Shown one piece after another: positions 1 through 8,778 of a DNA stretch of 64,000 bases (its first letter is position 1; each line of letters opens with the position of its first letter). Under the pieces are notes generated by a model. The model saw only the letters and a program-made list of their open reading frames with translations, searched no databases and was not told where the DNA came from. Source of the stretch: Tianweitania sediminis (GTDB taxonomy: Bacteria > Pseudomonadota > Alphaproteobacteria > Rhizobiales > Rhizobiaceae); assembly GCF_017813335.1 (NCBI RefSeq), contig NZ_JAGIYY010000001.1, positions 186,001-250,000 on the forward strand, in the 5' to 3' direction. The translations under genes were made by a program, and so were the position numbers.

Positions 1-801
1 ACCTGGATGGGCGCGCCCCTGATCAGTCGCGCCACCATGCCGGCTGAGTTGACACCGGCCGGGCGGAACTTTCTTCCCCTGGCTCAGGACGCGATCCGGA
101 TGTTTTACACGGCGCGGGAAACGCTGCGTCCACCTGCAGAACAGGGCCTGGTGCGCTTTGCGGCACTTCACACGCTGACGGTCACCTTTTTTCCCGTCTG
201 GCTGCAGAAGATCCAGCGTACAAGCCGCAGGTTCGGCACGTCGTTCATCGCCGACCGCGGCGGTATCGAAGCAAATCTTGCCGCTTTGATTGACGGCGAA
301 GCTGACTTCTTTCTGACCTATGCGAGCCGCGAAGTTCCGTTTCATCTTGATCGCAAAAGGTTTGCGCATCTTGTGATCGGCTCTGACCGCCTGATCCCAG
401 TTGCTGCGCCGGCACTGCACGTCAACCAGTCGGTGGCTTTGGCCGAGAACATCATGGATCAGCCAGATGCTGCCGAGCGCTTGCTGCCTTACCTCGGCTA
501 CGGCTTCAGTTCGTTCTTCGGAGTTGCCCTCGGCAACTTGTTCTCGAGGCGAACGCCGTTCAAGCGCCAAACCATTCACGAAAGCACGATCAGTGCTGGC
601 CTCAAGGAGCTCGCCTTGACGGGTGCGGGAGTTTGCTGGCTGCCGCAGAGCCTCGTTGAGAATGACCTGCGCAAAAAGGCGCTTGTCGCCTGCTCGGCAG
701 ATCCCGGATGGACGCTCGATCTTGAGATCCGGCTTTACCGCAGTTCGGAAAACAAGCGCAGCGGCGTGCTGGAAGCGCTTTGGCAGGCCGCCGGCGGTTA
801 A
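1..801 (+). CDS. LysR-family transcriptional regulator (HypT-like), 5' end outside window
   Basis: The reading frame is open from the first base, so the gene begins upstream and most of its N-terminal helix-turn-helix is missing. What remains starts at the end of the DNA-binding domain (pattern LTPAGRNFLPLA, the usual LysR linker) and continues through the periplasmic-binding-like effector domain. The stretches around AALHTLTVTFFP and GAGVCWLPQSLV resemble the HypT/YjiE branch of LysR regulators. It ends 58 bp from the stop of the convergent P1-peptidase gene. The family call is firm; the HypT-like label and any ligand are inference from remembered similarity. Confidence 0.85.
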   Translation, partial: TWMGAPLISRATMPAELTPAGRNFLPLAQDAIRMFYTARETLRPPAEQGLVRFAALHTLTVTFFPVWLQKIQRTSRRFGTSFIADRGGIEANLAALIDGEADFFLTYASREVPFHLDRKRFAHLVIGSDRLIPVAAPALHVNQSVALAENIMDQPDAAERLLPYLGYGFSSFFGVALGNLFSRRTPFKRQTIHESTISAGLKELALTGAGVCWLPQSLVENDLRKKALVACSADPGWTLDLEIRLYRSSENKRSGVLEALWQAAGG

Positions 802-858
802 CAGCGGCAGACGGTCCTTGATCTGAGAACCCACCAGCTTCCCGCCGGACGCGCGCCG

Positions 859-1914
859 TCAGAAGTCGGTGGCGTGTTGTGTCAGCCAGTCACCCAAGGC
901 CGGCACCATGCGACCATCGCGCCCCCGTGCAGGCGACGCGAAGCACAAGGCGTTCAAGATCGCTTCGGTTGTGGCTTCCACAGCAGCTTCGAACACGAGA
1001 TCAATGCTCCCATCGTGGATGCGCTCGATGGACATGAAGGGCGACGCCGAACTGTGCAGCACCGGATCCGCAGTCGTGAAGGCTATCGAGATATCTCCGC
1101 TACCATGCCCCCAAAAGGAGCCGAGGCGTGCAAGGCCGGCAGCAGCGCGACGCGCCACCCGACTGAGTTGCCGATTGTCCAGCGGCACGTCCATGCCAAG
1201 AATGATGATGATCGACCCGCTCTCAGGCTGCTTTGCTTGCCGAGGGTCGGCCCTGCGCCCGTCCGGCAGGATCAAGTCCCCGGCTCTGCCGAAGTTGGAC
1301 AACACCAGTGCACCCACAGTGAAGGAGCGGCTTGCAATCGAAATCAGCCGGGATGCACTGCCTATTCCAGATTTGAAGCCGAAGGAGGTCATGCCGGTAC
1401 CTGCGCCGACATTGCCTTGCTGCACGGAACCGGTGCTTGCCGCGTCCAGCGCAGCCCAAGCGTCCTTTAGGCTGACGCTCATGGCCTGGATATCGTTGAT
1501 CCTGCCATCGTTGCATTCCAGCACAAGCGGATTGACGGTGCTTGTTTCACGGCCGATTCCGGGATTGCTTTCGACGGCACGCTTGATCAGCGCTTCCGCG
1601 CAGGTCGCAACGGAAAACGTGTTCGTCAGCAGTATGGGCGTTTCGATTGTGCCGAGTTCGGCCAGTTGCATCAGCCCGACGGATTTTCCGAAACCGTTGA
1701 TGATATCGGCTGACGCTCTCACCTTGGTTTGAAACAGGTCGCCGCCGTGGGGCAATACAGCTGTGACACCTGTGGCTGTTGTGCCCTCTGCGAGCGTTGT
1801 GTGCCCAACCAGAACACCCGGAACGTCGGTGATCACGTTAAGAGCGCCCGGCGCAAGGCGCCCGACATGAAAGCCGAATTGCCGTGCGGCCATCATCTTG
1901 CCCACCCTTTTCAT
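859..1914 (-). CDS. P1-family peptidase (DmpA/BapA-type aminopeptidase)
   Basis: A 351-residue protein of the DmpA family, whose members are N-terminal-nucleophile hydrolases that release N-terminal D-amino acids or beta-amino acids from amides and short peptides. The family landmarks are present: DVPGVLVGHTT near the N-terminus, a glycine-rich GNVGAGTGMTSFG stretch around residues 168-180, and a Gly233-Ser234 pair in the pattern SGSIIII, where DmpA-type precursors cut themselves and expose the catalytic serine. No signal peptide is evident, so it is probably cytoplasmic. The start codon overlaps the transaminase stop (ATGA), so the two are translationally coupled and probably share a substrate route. 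A start at Met7 or Met8 is also possible. Confidence 0.9.
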   Translation of the reverse strand: MKRVGKMMAARQFGFHVGRLAPGALNVITDVPGVLVGHTTLAEGTTATGVTAVLPHGGDLFQTKVRASADIINGFGKSVGLMQLAELGTIETPILLTNTFSVATCAEALIKRAVESNPGIGRETSTVNPLVLECNDGRINDIQAMSVSLKDAWAALDAASTGSVQQGNVGAGTGMTSFGFKSGIGSASRLISIASRSFTVGALVLSNFGRAGDLILPDGRRADPRQAKQPESGSIIIILGMDVPLDNRQLSRVARRAAAGLARLGSFWGHGSGDISIAFTTADPVLHSSASPFMSIERIHDGSIDLVFEAAVEATTEAILNALCFASPARGRDGRMVPALGDWLTQHATDF

Positions 1915-2801
1915 GCGAACGCTTTCGGTGCACCCGTCGGCCGGTCCAGTTCCCCTCGCGCTGCCCGCAAGTAGAGCTCCTGCAAACGACGCGTCAGCGG
2001 TCCTGGCCGGCCGTTGCCGATCACTTGTTCCGCTATTCGTACAACGGGCGTCACGAAGGTCGAGGCGGAGGTGGCAAAAGCTTCAGCGGCCTGGAACGCT
2101 TCTTCAGGCGAAAAGGCGCGTTCTTCAAAGAAGATGTCCTCTGACTCACACAGAAGCCTCAGAGCCTTGCTTGTACAGCCAGGCAACACAGCATGTGAAT
2201 TGGGGCGTGTGATGACGCGGTTGTCCTTGGTCACGATGAAGGCGGTTGCCGAACCGCCTTCTGTCACTTGCCCGTTCTCGAAGAACCACACATCCTCGAA
2301 GCCGTCCTGACTGGCGGCGCGCTTGGCGAGCACCTGTCCCAGCAACATCACGGTCTTGATGTCGCGCCGCAACCAGCGCGGATCAGGAACCAGATCCACG
2401 GCGATCCCCTTTTCCTGCGCCTGCGTGGGAGAAAGCCGGCGGGCACTGGTGAACGCAACAAAGGTGGGCTCGAGATCGTCGGCAAAAAGGAAGTTGCGTT
2501 CTCCTTTCCCTCGCGAAACCTGCAGATACACAGTTCCTTCCACGAGCCGGTTGCGCGCCACGAGTTCCGACTGGACAGCTTCGATATCAGCCAGCGACAG
2601 GGGCAGCGGCATGCCGAGTTCCGTCAATGAGCGCTCAAGGCGGCTCAGGTGGAAATCGTTGTCGATCAGCCGACCGCCCAAAACCGCGGTGACCTCATAG
2701 ATGGCGTCCGCGAACAGGAAGCCTCGATCGAAAACGCTGATCCGCGCTTCGCTCTTCGGCACGAAGGCCTTGTTGCAATAAACCTGCTCCGCTTCCGACA
2801 T
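1911..2801 (-). CDS. D-amino-acid transaminase (class IV aminotransferase)
   Basis: PLP-dependent fold-type IV aminotransferase of about 296 residues, close to the D-alanine aminotransferase group, which moves amino groups between D-amino acids and 2-oxoacids. The N-terminal pattern ARISVFDRGFLFADAIYEV is typical of the family. The likely PLP lysine is in RDIKTVMLL (about residue 149 from this start), and LQVSRGKGERNF matches the D-AAT active-site strand. The start chosen is the ATG giving MSEAEQVY, because that is where family similarity begins; an ATG 42 bp upstream (2843) is also in frame, and neither has a strong ribosome site. It overlaps the downstream P1 peptidase by four bases. A branched-chain or aminodeoxychorismate-type activity is less likely. 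Confidence 0.87.
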   Translation of the reverse strand: MSEAEQVYCNKAFVPKSEARISVFDRGFLFADAIYEVTAVLGGRLIDNDFHLSRLERSLTELGMPLPLSLADIEAVQSELVARNRLVEGTVYLQVSRGKGERNFLFADDLEPTFVAFTSARRLSPTQAQEKGIAVDLVPDPRWLRRDIKTVMLLGQVLAKRAASQDGFEDVWFFENGQVTEGGSATAFIVTKDNRVITRPNSHAVLPGCTSKALRLLCESEDIFFEERAFSPEEAFQAAEAFATSASTFVTPVVRIAEQVIGNGRPGPLTRRLQELYLRAARGELDRPTGAPKAFA

Positions 2802-2951
2802 CCGTACCGCCCAGCATCCAGCCAACCCTCTTGTAGATGCCAAGGCTGCCGAAGCGGCGCCAATTCCAATATCGCAAGACTTGATGCCGAAAGCACCTAG
2901 CCTGTTCTTCCCGGCGACGAGAAGGTCTCCAGCCGCAGCGGGACGTGAGCC

Positions 2952-3374
2952 TCAACGCTCCACCTTCGTTGCAAGGATCACGGAGGTCTGCGTACGCTCG
3001 ACACCATCCAGTTCGACGATCGCGTCGATGACCCGATCGAGCGCCTCGACCGACTCCGCTGCCACGGTCGCGATCAGGTCGAACTCGCCGCTAACCGAAT
3101 GCAGCGTACGCACCTGATGCATGGCGGAAAGTTCAGCGATCGTGCGCGCCGCCGACTTTGGTTTCACGGTAATCAGCACATGTCCCTTGACCACCGCCTT
3201 CTCGGCCAAAGCGCCACGCCGCAGTGTGTAGCCTGCGATCACTTTGGTCCGCTCCAGTCGTTCGATCCGCGCCTGAACGGTTGTGCGTGACAGGTTCAGC
3301 CGGCGCGCCAGTTCGGCAATCGGAAGGCGGGCGTTTTCCGCCAGGAGCGACAACAGTTCTTCATCCTTGCTCAT
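2952..3374 (-). CDS. Lrp/AsnC-family transcriptional regulator
   Basis: A 140-residue regulator with the standard Lrp layout: an N-terminal winged helix-turn-helix (LLSLLAENARLPIAELARRLNLS, residues 6-28) followed by a RAM/AsnC ligand-binding beta-alpha domain (ITVKPKSAARTIAELSAM onward). Such proteins sense amino acids and usually control neighbouring amino-acid genes. It is divergent from the saccharopine-dehydrogenase-like gene and sits upstream of the transaminase/peptidase pair in the same direction, separated from it by 150 bp. It is therefore the obvious candidate regulator for both, which is inference from position. Confidence 0.93.
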   Translation of the reverse strand: MSKDEELLSLLAENARLPIAELARRLNLSRTTVQARIERLERTKVIAGYTLRRGALAEKAVVKGHVLITVKPKSAARTIAELSAMHQVRTLHSVSGEFDLIATVAAESVEALDRVIDAIVELDGVERTQTSVILATKVER

Positions 3375-3503
3375 TGGTCACTTTGCTGACTTTGCTTGGC
3401 ACATCGACGGAAACCTGCAGTCGAACTTATCACTTGCACGGTTTGAAATGCCAAGTGGGCTGTGTCCTTCTGGCTATGGGCTTACGGTCGGAAGGGCTTC
3501 CCT

Positions 3504-4604
3504 ATGAAGAAGATTGTTGTTGTTGGCGCCGGAAACATCGGCTCCACGATCGCCAGCATGCTTGCCAATGCGGGAGATTACGAAATCACCGTGTGCGACC
3601 GCGACGCCAGCCGCTTCGAAACGATCGATCAGCATGGAGCGATCAGCACGCAGGTGGTGGACATCACCGACGCACAGGCGCTCGGCACCCTGCTTTCCGA
3701 CCGCTTTGCCGTTCTGAGCGCAGCTCCCTTCCATCTGACGACCCGCATCGCCGATGCCGCTGCCGCTGCGGGCATCCACTATCTCGACCTGACCGAGGAC
3801 GTGGCTTCCACCCGGCACGTCAAGCAGTTGGCAAAGGACGCTCGGTCGGCCTTCATCCCGCAATGCGGTCTGGCGCCGGGCTACATCTCGATCCTTGCAA
3901 ATGATCTCGCTCGCCGCTTTGACGCGTTGGAAACGGTCCGTTTGCGTGTGGGTGCGCTACCGCAGTATCCGTCCAACACCCTCAACTATAATCTGACCTG
4001 GAGCACGGACGGCGTCATCAACGAGTATATCGAGCCCTGCGAAGCAGTGGTCGAGGGCCAGTTGACCAAGGTTCCAGCCATGGAGGAGCGGGAGGAGTTC
4101 TCGCTTGATGGCATGACCTACGAGGCCTTCAACACCTCGGGTGGCCTAGGCACGCTTTGCGAAACCTATGCCGGTCGCGTGCGCACCCTCAACTACAAGA
4201 CCATTCGTTACCCTGGACACGCCGCGATCATGAAGACGCTGCTCAACGACCTGAACCTTCGCAGCCGTCGCGACACGCTGAAGGACATCCTTGAAAAGTC
4301 CCTTCCCTCCACCAGCCAGGATGTGGTCGTGGTTTTTGTGACGGTCAGCGGCTACAAGGCTGGGCGCCTCGTCCAGGAAACGCATGCGCAGAAGATCTAC
4401 AGCGGCCTGATCGGCGGTAAGCTCTACAGCGCCATCCAGATCACCACGGCCGCGGCCATCTGCGCCGTTCTTGACATGCTGGCGGGCGGCGAACTTCCGC
4501 AAAGCGGTTTCGTGCGGCAAGAAGACGTAAGCTTGGAAGCTTTTCTAAAGAACCGTTTCGGCCAACACTACGCAATTGAAAGGGCTGCCCAGAAGGCAGC
4601 CTGA
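3504..4604 (+). CDS. Saccharopine dehydrogenase-like NAD(P)-binding oxidoreductase
   Basis: About 366 residues with an N-terminal Rossmann fold (KKIVVVGAGNIGSTIASMLA) and the downstream saccharopine-dehydrogenase catalytic domain. Family members include lysine-pathway dehydrogenases and lysine 6-dehydrogenase; the exact substrate cannot be read from sequence. Two in-frame codons upstream (from 3462) are open, but the ATG at 3504 has a purine-rich GGAAGGGC ribosome site and places the Rossmann motif right at the N-terminus. It is divergent from the Lrp gene. Together with the D-amino-acid transaminase and P1 peptidase it suggests a small amino-acid degradation module. An inverted repeat (GGCTGCC/GGCAGCC) overlaps the stop codon. 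Confidence 0.85.
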   Translation: MKKIVVVGAGNIGSTIASMLANAGDYEITVCDRDASRFETIDQHGAISTQVVDITDAQALGTLLSDRFAVLSAAPFHLTTRIADAAAAAGIHYLDLTEDVASTRHVKQLAKDARSAFIPQCGLAPGYISILANDLARRFDALETVRLRVGALPQYPSNTLNYNLTWSTDGVINEYIEPCEAVVEGQLTKVPAMEEREEFSLDGMTYEAFNTSGGLGTLCETYAGRVRTLNYKTIRYPGHAAIMKTLLNDLNLRSRRDTLKDILEKSLPSTSQDVVVVFVTVSGYKAGRLVQETHAQKIYSGLIGGKLYSAIQITTAAAICAVLDMLAGGELPQSGFVRQEDVSLEAFLKNRFGQHYAIERAAQKAA

Positions 4605-5017
4605 TGCCGTGCAACCTCTTTCTGTCTGAACCCCGCCATCGCGCCCGGACCTCGTATTTAACGATATATCGACACTTCTTCTGTGATACATTGCCTCCTG
4701 CAGAATAAGATTGTTACTTTTTCGCAAGCCAGCATCATTGTTCGTTCTTGCTTGGTGTTATCAAGATTGGTTGCGGCTCTTTGCTGAAGCAGCGGCGGGA
4801 CTGGCGGCGATCATTGCGGTGCCGAACCACGCAAGCAACTGCTCTGACTGTCCACCGTCAGCTTCTGCAACGTCTACGCTAAAAAGCCGACGGGCTGCTC
4901 CCACCCATTCTGGCCGCACAAGCTGGAGAACAGCTCTGCCTAACCTTGGGGCCGTCTCCAGACGGTCCGCTTCGAGGTTGTATTTGCAGGAAAGCCGTCG
5001 TTTTTCGCATAGGTGCT
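4605..5017. other. 413-bp non-coding interval
   Basis: Convergent spacer between the saccharopine-dehydrogenase-like gene and the GGDEF-EAL gene. Open frames cross it on both strands, but their translations show no recognisable domain or start context. An AT-richer patch near 4655-4720 (ttaacgatatatcg) stands out from the surrounding GC-rich sequence and could hold a promoter. I see no T-run terminator and no RNA gene. Confidence 0.5.
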
Positions 5018-7186
5018 TCAAAGCGGCGAGCGGGCTTGGTTGCCCGTCTTCAGAAACAGTCCTGCATCCGGTTGTGCGCCAGCCTCTCCCCGATGCCTGC
5101 GGATCACAGGCTGAAGAAAGTAGACCGGCATGTTCTCAACCGGCAGAGGTCGAGAGAAGAGAAAGCCTTGCAGCTGATCACATCCGATCCCCTGCAGGAA
5201 CTTCGCCTGCGCCTCTGTCTCCACCCCCTCCGCGGTAATAGACATGCCGAGCGAGCGTCCGAGAGAGCTTATGGCCCGAAGGATATCGCATGCGATCCGG
5301 TCATGCTCGATCGCGGAGACGAAGGAGCGATCCATCTTTAGGCGATCGAAGGGGAACTTCCAAAGGTAGGAAAGGCTGGAGTAGCCGGTCCCGAAATCAT
5401 CCATTGCAACGGAGATGCCCATCCCCTTCAGTTGCCTCAGCTTGTCCAAGACGTCCTCGGGTTGAGCGATAAAAAGGCTCTCGGTTATTTCTAGCTCAAG
5501 CCGTTGGGGGTCTAGCCGGGCCTCCGTGATCGCGCTTCGCACTGCTTCGACAATGCTGGAGCCTTCGAACTGCGCCGGCGAAAGGTTAACTGCCACCTTC
5601 AGATGTTCCGGCCAGGATGACGCCGTTCGACATGCCTCCTCTATCACCCAGCCGCCAATCGCTTTGATCAGTCCAGTCTGCTCTGCAATTGGAATGAACG
5701 TTGAAGGAGGAACAAGCCCGCGGGTTGGATGCTGCCAGCGGAGGAGCGCCTCAAACCCGGCGGGTTCACCAGTACCGGCGGCAATCAGAGGCTGAAAATG
5801 AAGGCACAACTCTCCTGCTTCAAGCGCGCTCGCCAACTCAGACCCCAGAAGCCGACGCTCCTGGGCGATGTCATCCATCCCTGTATGGAAGAAGCAGAAT
5901 GTCGAGCGACCAGCGTCCTTTGCCTGATAAAGAGCAAGATCCGCACTACGAAGAAGAGTTTCCCCATCGGCGCCGTTGGAGGGTGCCATTGCAATTCCAA
6001 TGGACGCGCTGACCCTGAAGATGTCGCCGTTAACTTCGACTGGCAGGACCGAGGCGTCGATGAGACGCTGCGCCAAGGCAGCTGCGGCATCGGTGGACGT
6101 ACCTGATCGCTGGAGCACGGCGAACTCGTCACCCCCAAGCCTCGCAAGAGTATCTGGCGGTGCAACTACGGATGAAAACCGAGCCGCGATCTCTTCCAGG
6201 AGTCGGTCGCCGGCTGCGTGTCCCATCGTATCGTTCACAGCCTTGAACTGATCAAGGTCGATGAAATGAACTGCGAAGCACGATCCGGAGCGACTTTGGG
6301 CAAAGTGATCCGCGATAAGATCGTAGAAACTCGCGCGGTTCACTAACCCTGTTAATGGGTCGAAATGAGCCAAGTACGATAGCCGCTGCTCGGCCAGCTT
6401 AGTGTCGGTTACATCAGACGCGACGCCCCTGTAACCGATGTAGGCTCCTGTCTCATCGAAGCAGGGCTCCCCTGTCACACGCCACCATAGCTGTTGACCG
6501 CCGAGGGAGATGGGGATGGTGACATCCTTGAACGCTCGACGTGCACGGATGTTCAGCAAAAGATCCTTGGCAGCAGCGGTGCCAAGAGACTGCAGCTTCT
6601 TCAGAAGCTTCTGAATCGACGCACCCTCTAGCTCTTTCTGATCCGTGCCAGCAGCTTCTGCAAAGCGGCTAGACACATCACGTAAGCGTCGCTCAGCGTC
6701 GATGCGCCATAGCCAATCAGAGGAATTTTCTTCGAAGCTCTTGAGCAGCAACTCGATAACGGAGGTTTTCTCCCGCGCCTCCAACTCGGCTGCAACGCGG
6801 CGGATCAACATCTTTGAATGGAGGAGCGAGCCTGCCATGATGATGGCAGTCAAAATCCCAAACATGATTGCGAAGATGCCGTTTACCGGCCCCGCATCTG
6901 TTATCATGAAAATCGCCGACCCGGCGATAAGCGGAACCATAAACCCCACGACGGCTTGTGGCAGCGCCGCCAGCGCGAAGGCTCCGCCGCAGATCATCCC
7001 CATGATGACGGTATTTACCAGCAGGCGCAGGGTCGGATCCTCGTTCCCGATGAGCAGCATCGGCAGGAGGCCCCAAGCTCCTCCGAGGAAAACCGCGTTG
7101 CGGATCGCCCGGCTTGTCGCACGGTTTCGATGCCTGGGATTTCGAGCTCGTTCTTTTGGCGACCGATCGGATTGCAACCGCAGCAA
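5018..7186 (-). CDS. Membrane PAS-GGDEF-EAL cyclic-di-GMP protein (main frame; 5' end frameshifted)
   Basis: The main frame encodes 722 residues: about four hydrophobic segments (residues 30-125), a PAS sensor domain (about 150-262), a GGDEF diguanylate-cyclase domain with intact GGDEF at 351-355, and an EAL phosphodiesterase domain with EALLR at 479-483 and DDFGTGYSS further on. Both catalytic signatures look complete; the inhibitory RxxD site upstream of GGDEF is not present. The frame's first codon is a TTG inside a conserved cytoplasmic loop. The real N-terminus lies in another frame (7147-7418), and removing one A from the A4 run at 7154-7157 joins the two smoothly. The intact product would be about 799 residues with more membrane segments. 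Confidence 0.85.
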   Translation of the reverse strand: MLRLQSDRSPKERARNPRHRNRATSRAIRNAVFLGGAWGLLPMLLIGNEDPTLRLLVNTVIMGMICGGAFALAALPQAVVGFMVPLIAGSAIFMITDAGPVNGIFAIMFGILTAIIMAGSLLHSKMLIRRVAAELEAREKTSVIELLLKSFEENSSDWLWRIDAERRLRDVSSRFAEAAGTDQKELEGASIQKLLKKLQSLGTAAAKDLLLNIRARRAFKDVTIPISLGGQQLWWRVTGEPCFDETGAYIGYRGVASDVTDTKLAEQRLSYLAHFDPLTGLVNRASFYDLIADHFAQSRSGSCFAVHFIDLDQFKAVNDTMGHAAGDRLLEEIAARFSSVVAPPDTLARLGGDEFAVLQRSGTSTDAAAALAQRLIDASVLPVEVNGDIFRVSASIGIAMAPSNGADGETLLRSADLALYQAKDAGRSTFCFFHTGMDDIAQERRLLGSELASALEAGELCLHFQPLIAAGTGEPAGFEALLRWQHPTRGLVPPSTFIPIAEQTGLIKAIGGWVIEEACRTASSWPEHLKVAVNLSPAQFEGSSIVEAVRSAITEARLDPQRLELEITESLFIAQPEDVLDKLRQLKGMGISVAMDDFGTGYSSLSYLWKFPFDRLKMDRSFVSAIEHDRIACDILRAISSLGRSLGMSITAEGVETEAQAKFLQGIGCDQLQGFLFSRPLPVENMPVYFLQPVIRRHRGEAGAQPDAGLFLKTGNQARSPL

Positions 7187-7418
7187 GCGTGACGATTAGC
7201 AGTAGCCAGGCAACCACGAGACTGATGCGGGGAGAATAGCGAAGGCTCCATCCGATGACCACGGCGATCGCGATGTTCGCGAGCATCATAGGCACCGTCA
7301 GGTGGGAAATGGAGGCTAGTTGCTGGGAGCGAAACCGCCCAGCCATGGCTTCGTCGGTGGCGTCTATCCCGACCTGCAGGTCCAAGGCATCATCGATAAC
7401 TCTGAAGATCCCTGACAT
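7147..7418 (-). pseudogene. Frameshifted 5' part of the PAS-GGDEF-EAL gene
   Basis: This frame starts at an ATG (7418) with a GGAGAAG ribosome site and encodes MSGIFRVIDDALDL followed by two hydrophobic segments (VPMMLANIAIAVVIGW and ISLVVAWLLLIVTLAAVA). It then reaches the basic loop RSVAK, where the downstream frame continues with ERARNPRHRN. Codon use, membrane topology and the position of the shift (TTTT at 7154-7157 on the plus strand) all indicate a single gene of about 800 codons broken by one extra base. Whether the base is real or an assembly error cannot be decided from sequence alone. Confidence 0.75.
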
Positions 7419-7797
7419 GTCTTCTCCGCGCAGCATCTCGCGCCAGCTTCGCCACTGAAGCACCGTCTCCTATAAGGCTGTAGAAGTCGTTAGTGGCCGC
7501 TTGCAAAATGTTCTCCTTCAGGCACTGAGCTGCCAACGACGACGCCGGTATCCCGCGGCGGTCTTCCCTGTGCCACTAAGCGCAACCAGTTCGACAAGGG
7601 TCGCGTTCAGGAGCCCACCATATTCGTCTCATCAATTGGGTTAGCAGAGATGTGGAGGTAGTTGCGGCATTCTATGGGAACGTCATGGAAGGCGTACTCC
7701 TTCGCGAACCGAGGACTTTTCCGGTGAAAAGGTCTCGCGAGGGAACGGGCTACCTGACTCTGGAATTTGCACGTCTGGCTCAAATTGCTGCAGCGAG
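7419..7797. other. 379-bp interval with no recognisable gene
   Basis: Lies upstream of the GGDEF-EAL gene and before the LysR remnant. A plus-strand frame beginning at 7652 runs through it but shows no domain and overlaps the LysR relic in a different frame, so I do not call it. The GGDEF-EAL promoter should lie at the left side of this region. Confidence 0.45.
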
Positions 7798-8328
7798 GGC
7801 GGCCTTTTTCTGGATGCGCCTACGGCCAATCAACTCGACATCGAGATCGCTGCGGACGAAGTCGACACCAACGGGGTCGATGCGCAACCATTTGCGGAAA
7901 TTCACGCTACGCTCGCCATCCCGCCGGGCCATCCTCCGGCGGAAAAGGTTGTCGTCCATCCAGCCGACCTCGACAAACTGCCATTCGTTGCGCTGGCTCC
8001 GGAGGATACGACACGTCACGAGGCCGAGGCCATCTTCCACAAATACGGCGTCGCACCTCAAGTCGTAGTCGAGACCGCCTATTCCAGTACGATCTGCGCG
8101 ATGGTGCTAGCGGGACTGGGTTGCGGTATCGTTGATCCGGTGACGGCGATAGGTTTCACCGACCGTGGACTCGTCCTTAGACCATTCGCGCCGTCTGTCA
8201 GTTTCCGGACGCTGATGCTCTTCCCAAACCAGAAGCGCTCTAGGATCGTCAAGGAGATGGCAGATGCCCTGCATAAGGAGCGGACGCTGTTGAGCCAATC
8301 GCATGATATGGCATCGGGATCCACCTGA
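7798..8328 (+). pseudogene. 5'-truncated LysR regulator (effector domain only)
   Basis: One plus-strand frame reads as the C-terminal effector domain of a LysR protein: DIEIAADEVDTNGVDAQPF, then HATLAIPPGHP, then TICAMVLAGLGCGIVDPVTA, ending in a typical C-terminal tail and TGA at 8326-8328. There is no start codon and no helix-turn-helix; the similarity begins abruptly near 7825 and the same frame hits a stop at 7642-7644 upstream. It is therefore a deletion remnant. It faces the remnants of two reductase genes on the other strand, all part of one decaying segment. Confidence 0.75.
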
Positions 8329-8540
8329 CTCGTCAGCAGCAGCTTAAGGCTTGTGTCGCCCAAAAGCTGCCGGTCGGCTTTCGACCCATTCTCAGTCATT
8401 GGTGCCTGCTTACCAGTCGCCCGTGGGAAATGTTTCGCCACGGCTGGAGACAGGGCTGGGAGCGGACGGTCAGCTCTAAGGGTCAGCCACACGAATAGCT
8501 GCGTTCCAGTTAGAATCACACTTACGACTGCCTCCCAAGG

Positions 8541-8599
8541 AGGCCAGCGCCTCGCCGATCCCGGTGCCGCCGCCGTGATGAGAATTGTGTTGTCTTCAT
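8541..8599 (-). pseudogene. 5' stub of a short-chain dehydrogenase
   Basis: An ATG at 8599 with a perfect AGGAG upstream opens a sequence that, after restoring one missing G near 8570-8580, reads NTILITGGGTGIGEALA, the nucleotide-binding start of an SDR oxidoreductase. Without that base it runs out of frame at once. Similarity stops after about 20 codons, so the rest of the gene has been deleted. Its ribosome site directly follows the end of the Old Yellow Enzyme stub, suggesting they were neighbours in an operon. Confidence 0.6.
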
Positions 8600-8610
8600 A
8601 GGTGACTCCT

Positions 8611-8739
8611 TCAGTATTCGGGTGCCAGATCGCTGGGCGTGCCATCGGCCTAAACCCGACTGCGGGTCATCGGCGCCATCGCGAGGCGGTGCGGCAGTGG
8701 CAGGTTGCCGAGCTTTATCGCGGACCAGACATCGGTCAT
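8611..8739 (-). pseudogene. 5' stub of an Old Yellow Enzyme (alkene reductase)
   Basis: An ATG at 8739 preceded by AGGAGA starts TDVWSAIKLGNLPLPHRL, then AMAPMTRSR, the hallmark N-terminus of FMN-dependent Old Yellow Enzymes. An in-frame TAG interrupts it (plus strand 8650-8652), after which ADGTPSDLAPEY continues the family pattern before TGA at 8611-8613. Normal members are about 360 residues, so nearly 90 percent is gone. The deletion joins codon 42 almost directly to the ribosome site of the SDR stub. Confidence 0.7.
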
Positions 8740-8778
8740 GTGAGTTCTCCTGAGTTTTTGAATGATGAGGGGTGAGGA

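Noticed and set aside
869-1732. Long plus-strand frame over the P1 peptidase
   Set aside because: It is the antisense shadow of the peptidase; the translation has no domain and the minus-strand gene has clear family motifs.
4583-4601. Inverted repeat GGCTGCC/GGCAGCC at a stop codon as a terminator
   Set aside because: The stem is 7 bp with a 5-nt loop, but no T-run follows, so an intrinsic terminator is not supported.
4711-5238. Plus-strand frame between the saccharopine-like and GGDEF-EAL genes
   Set aside because: No ribosome site, no domain, and it runs into the tail of the EAL gene on the other strand.
7652-8068. Plus-strand frame overlapping the LysR relic
   Set aside because: Its translation shows no domain, whereas another frame of the same DNA carries clear LysR effector-domain patterns.
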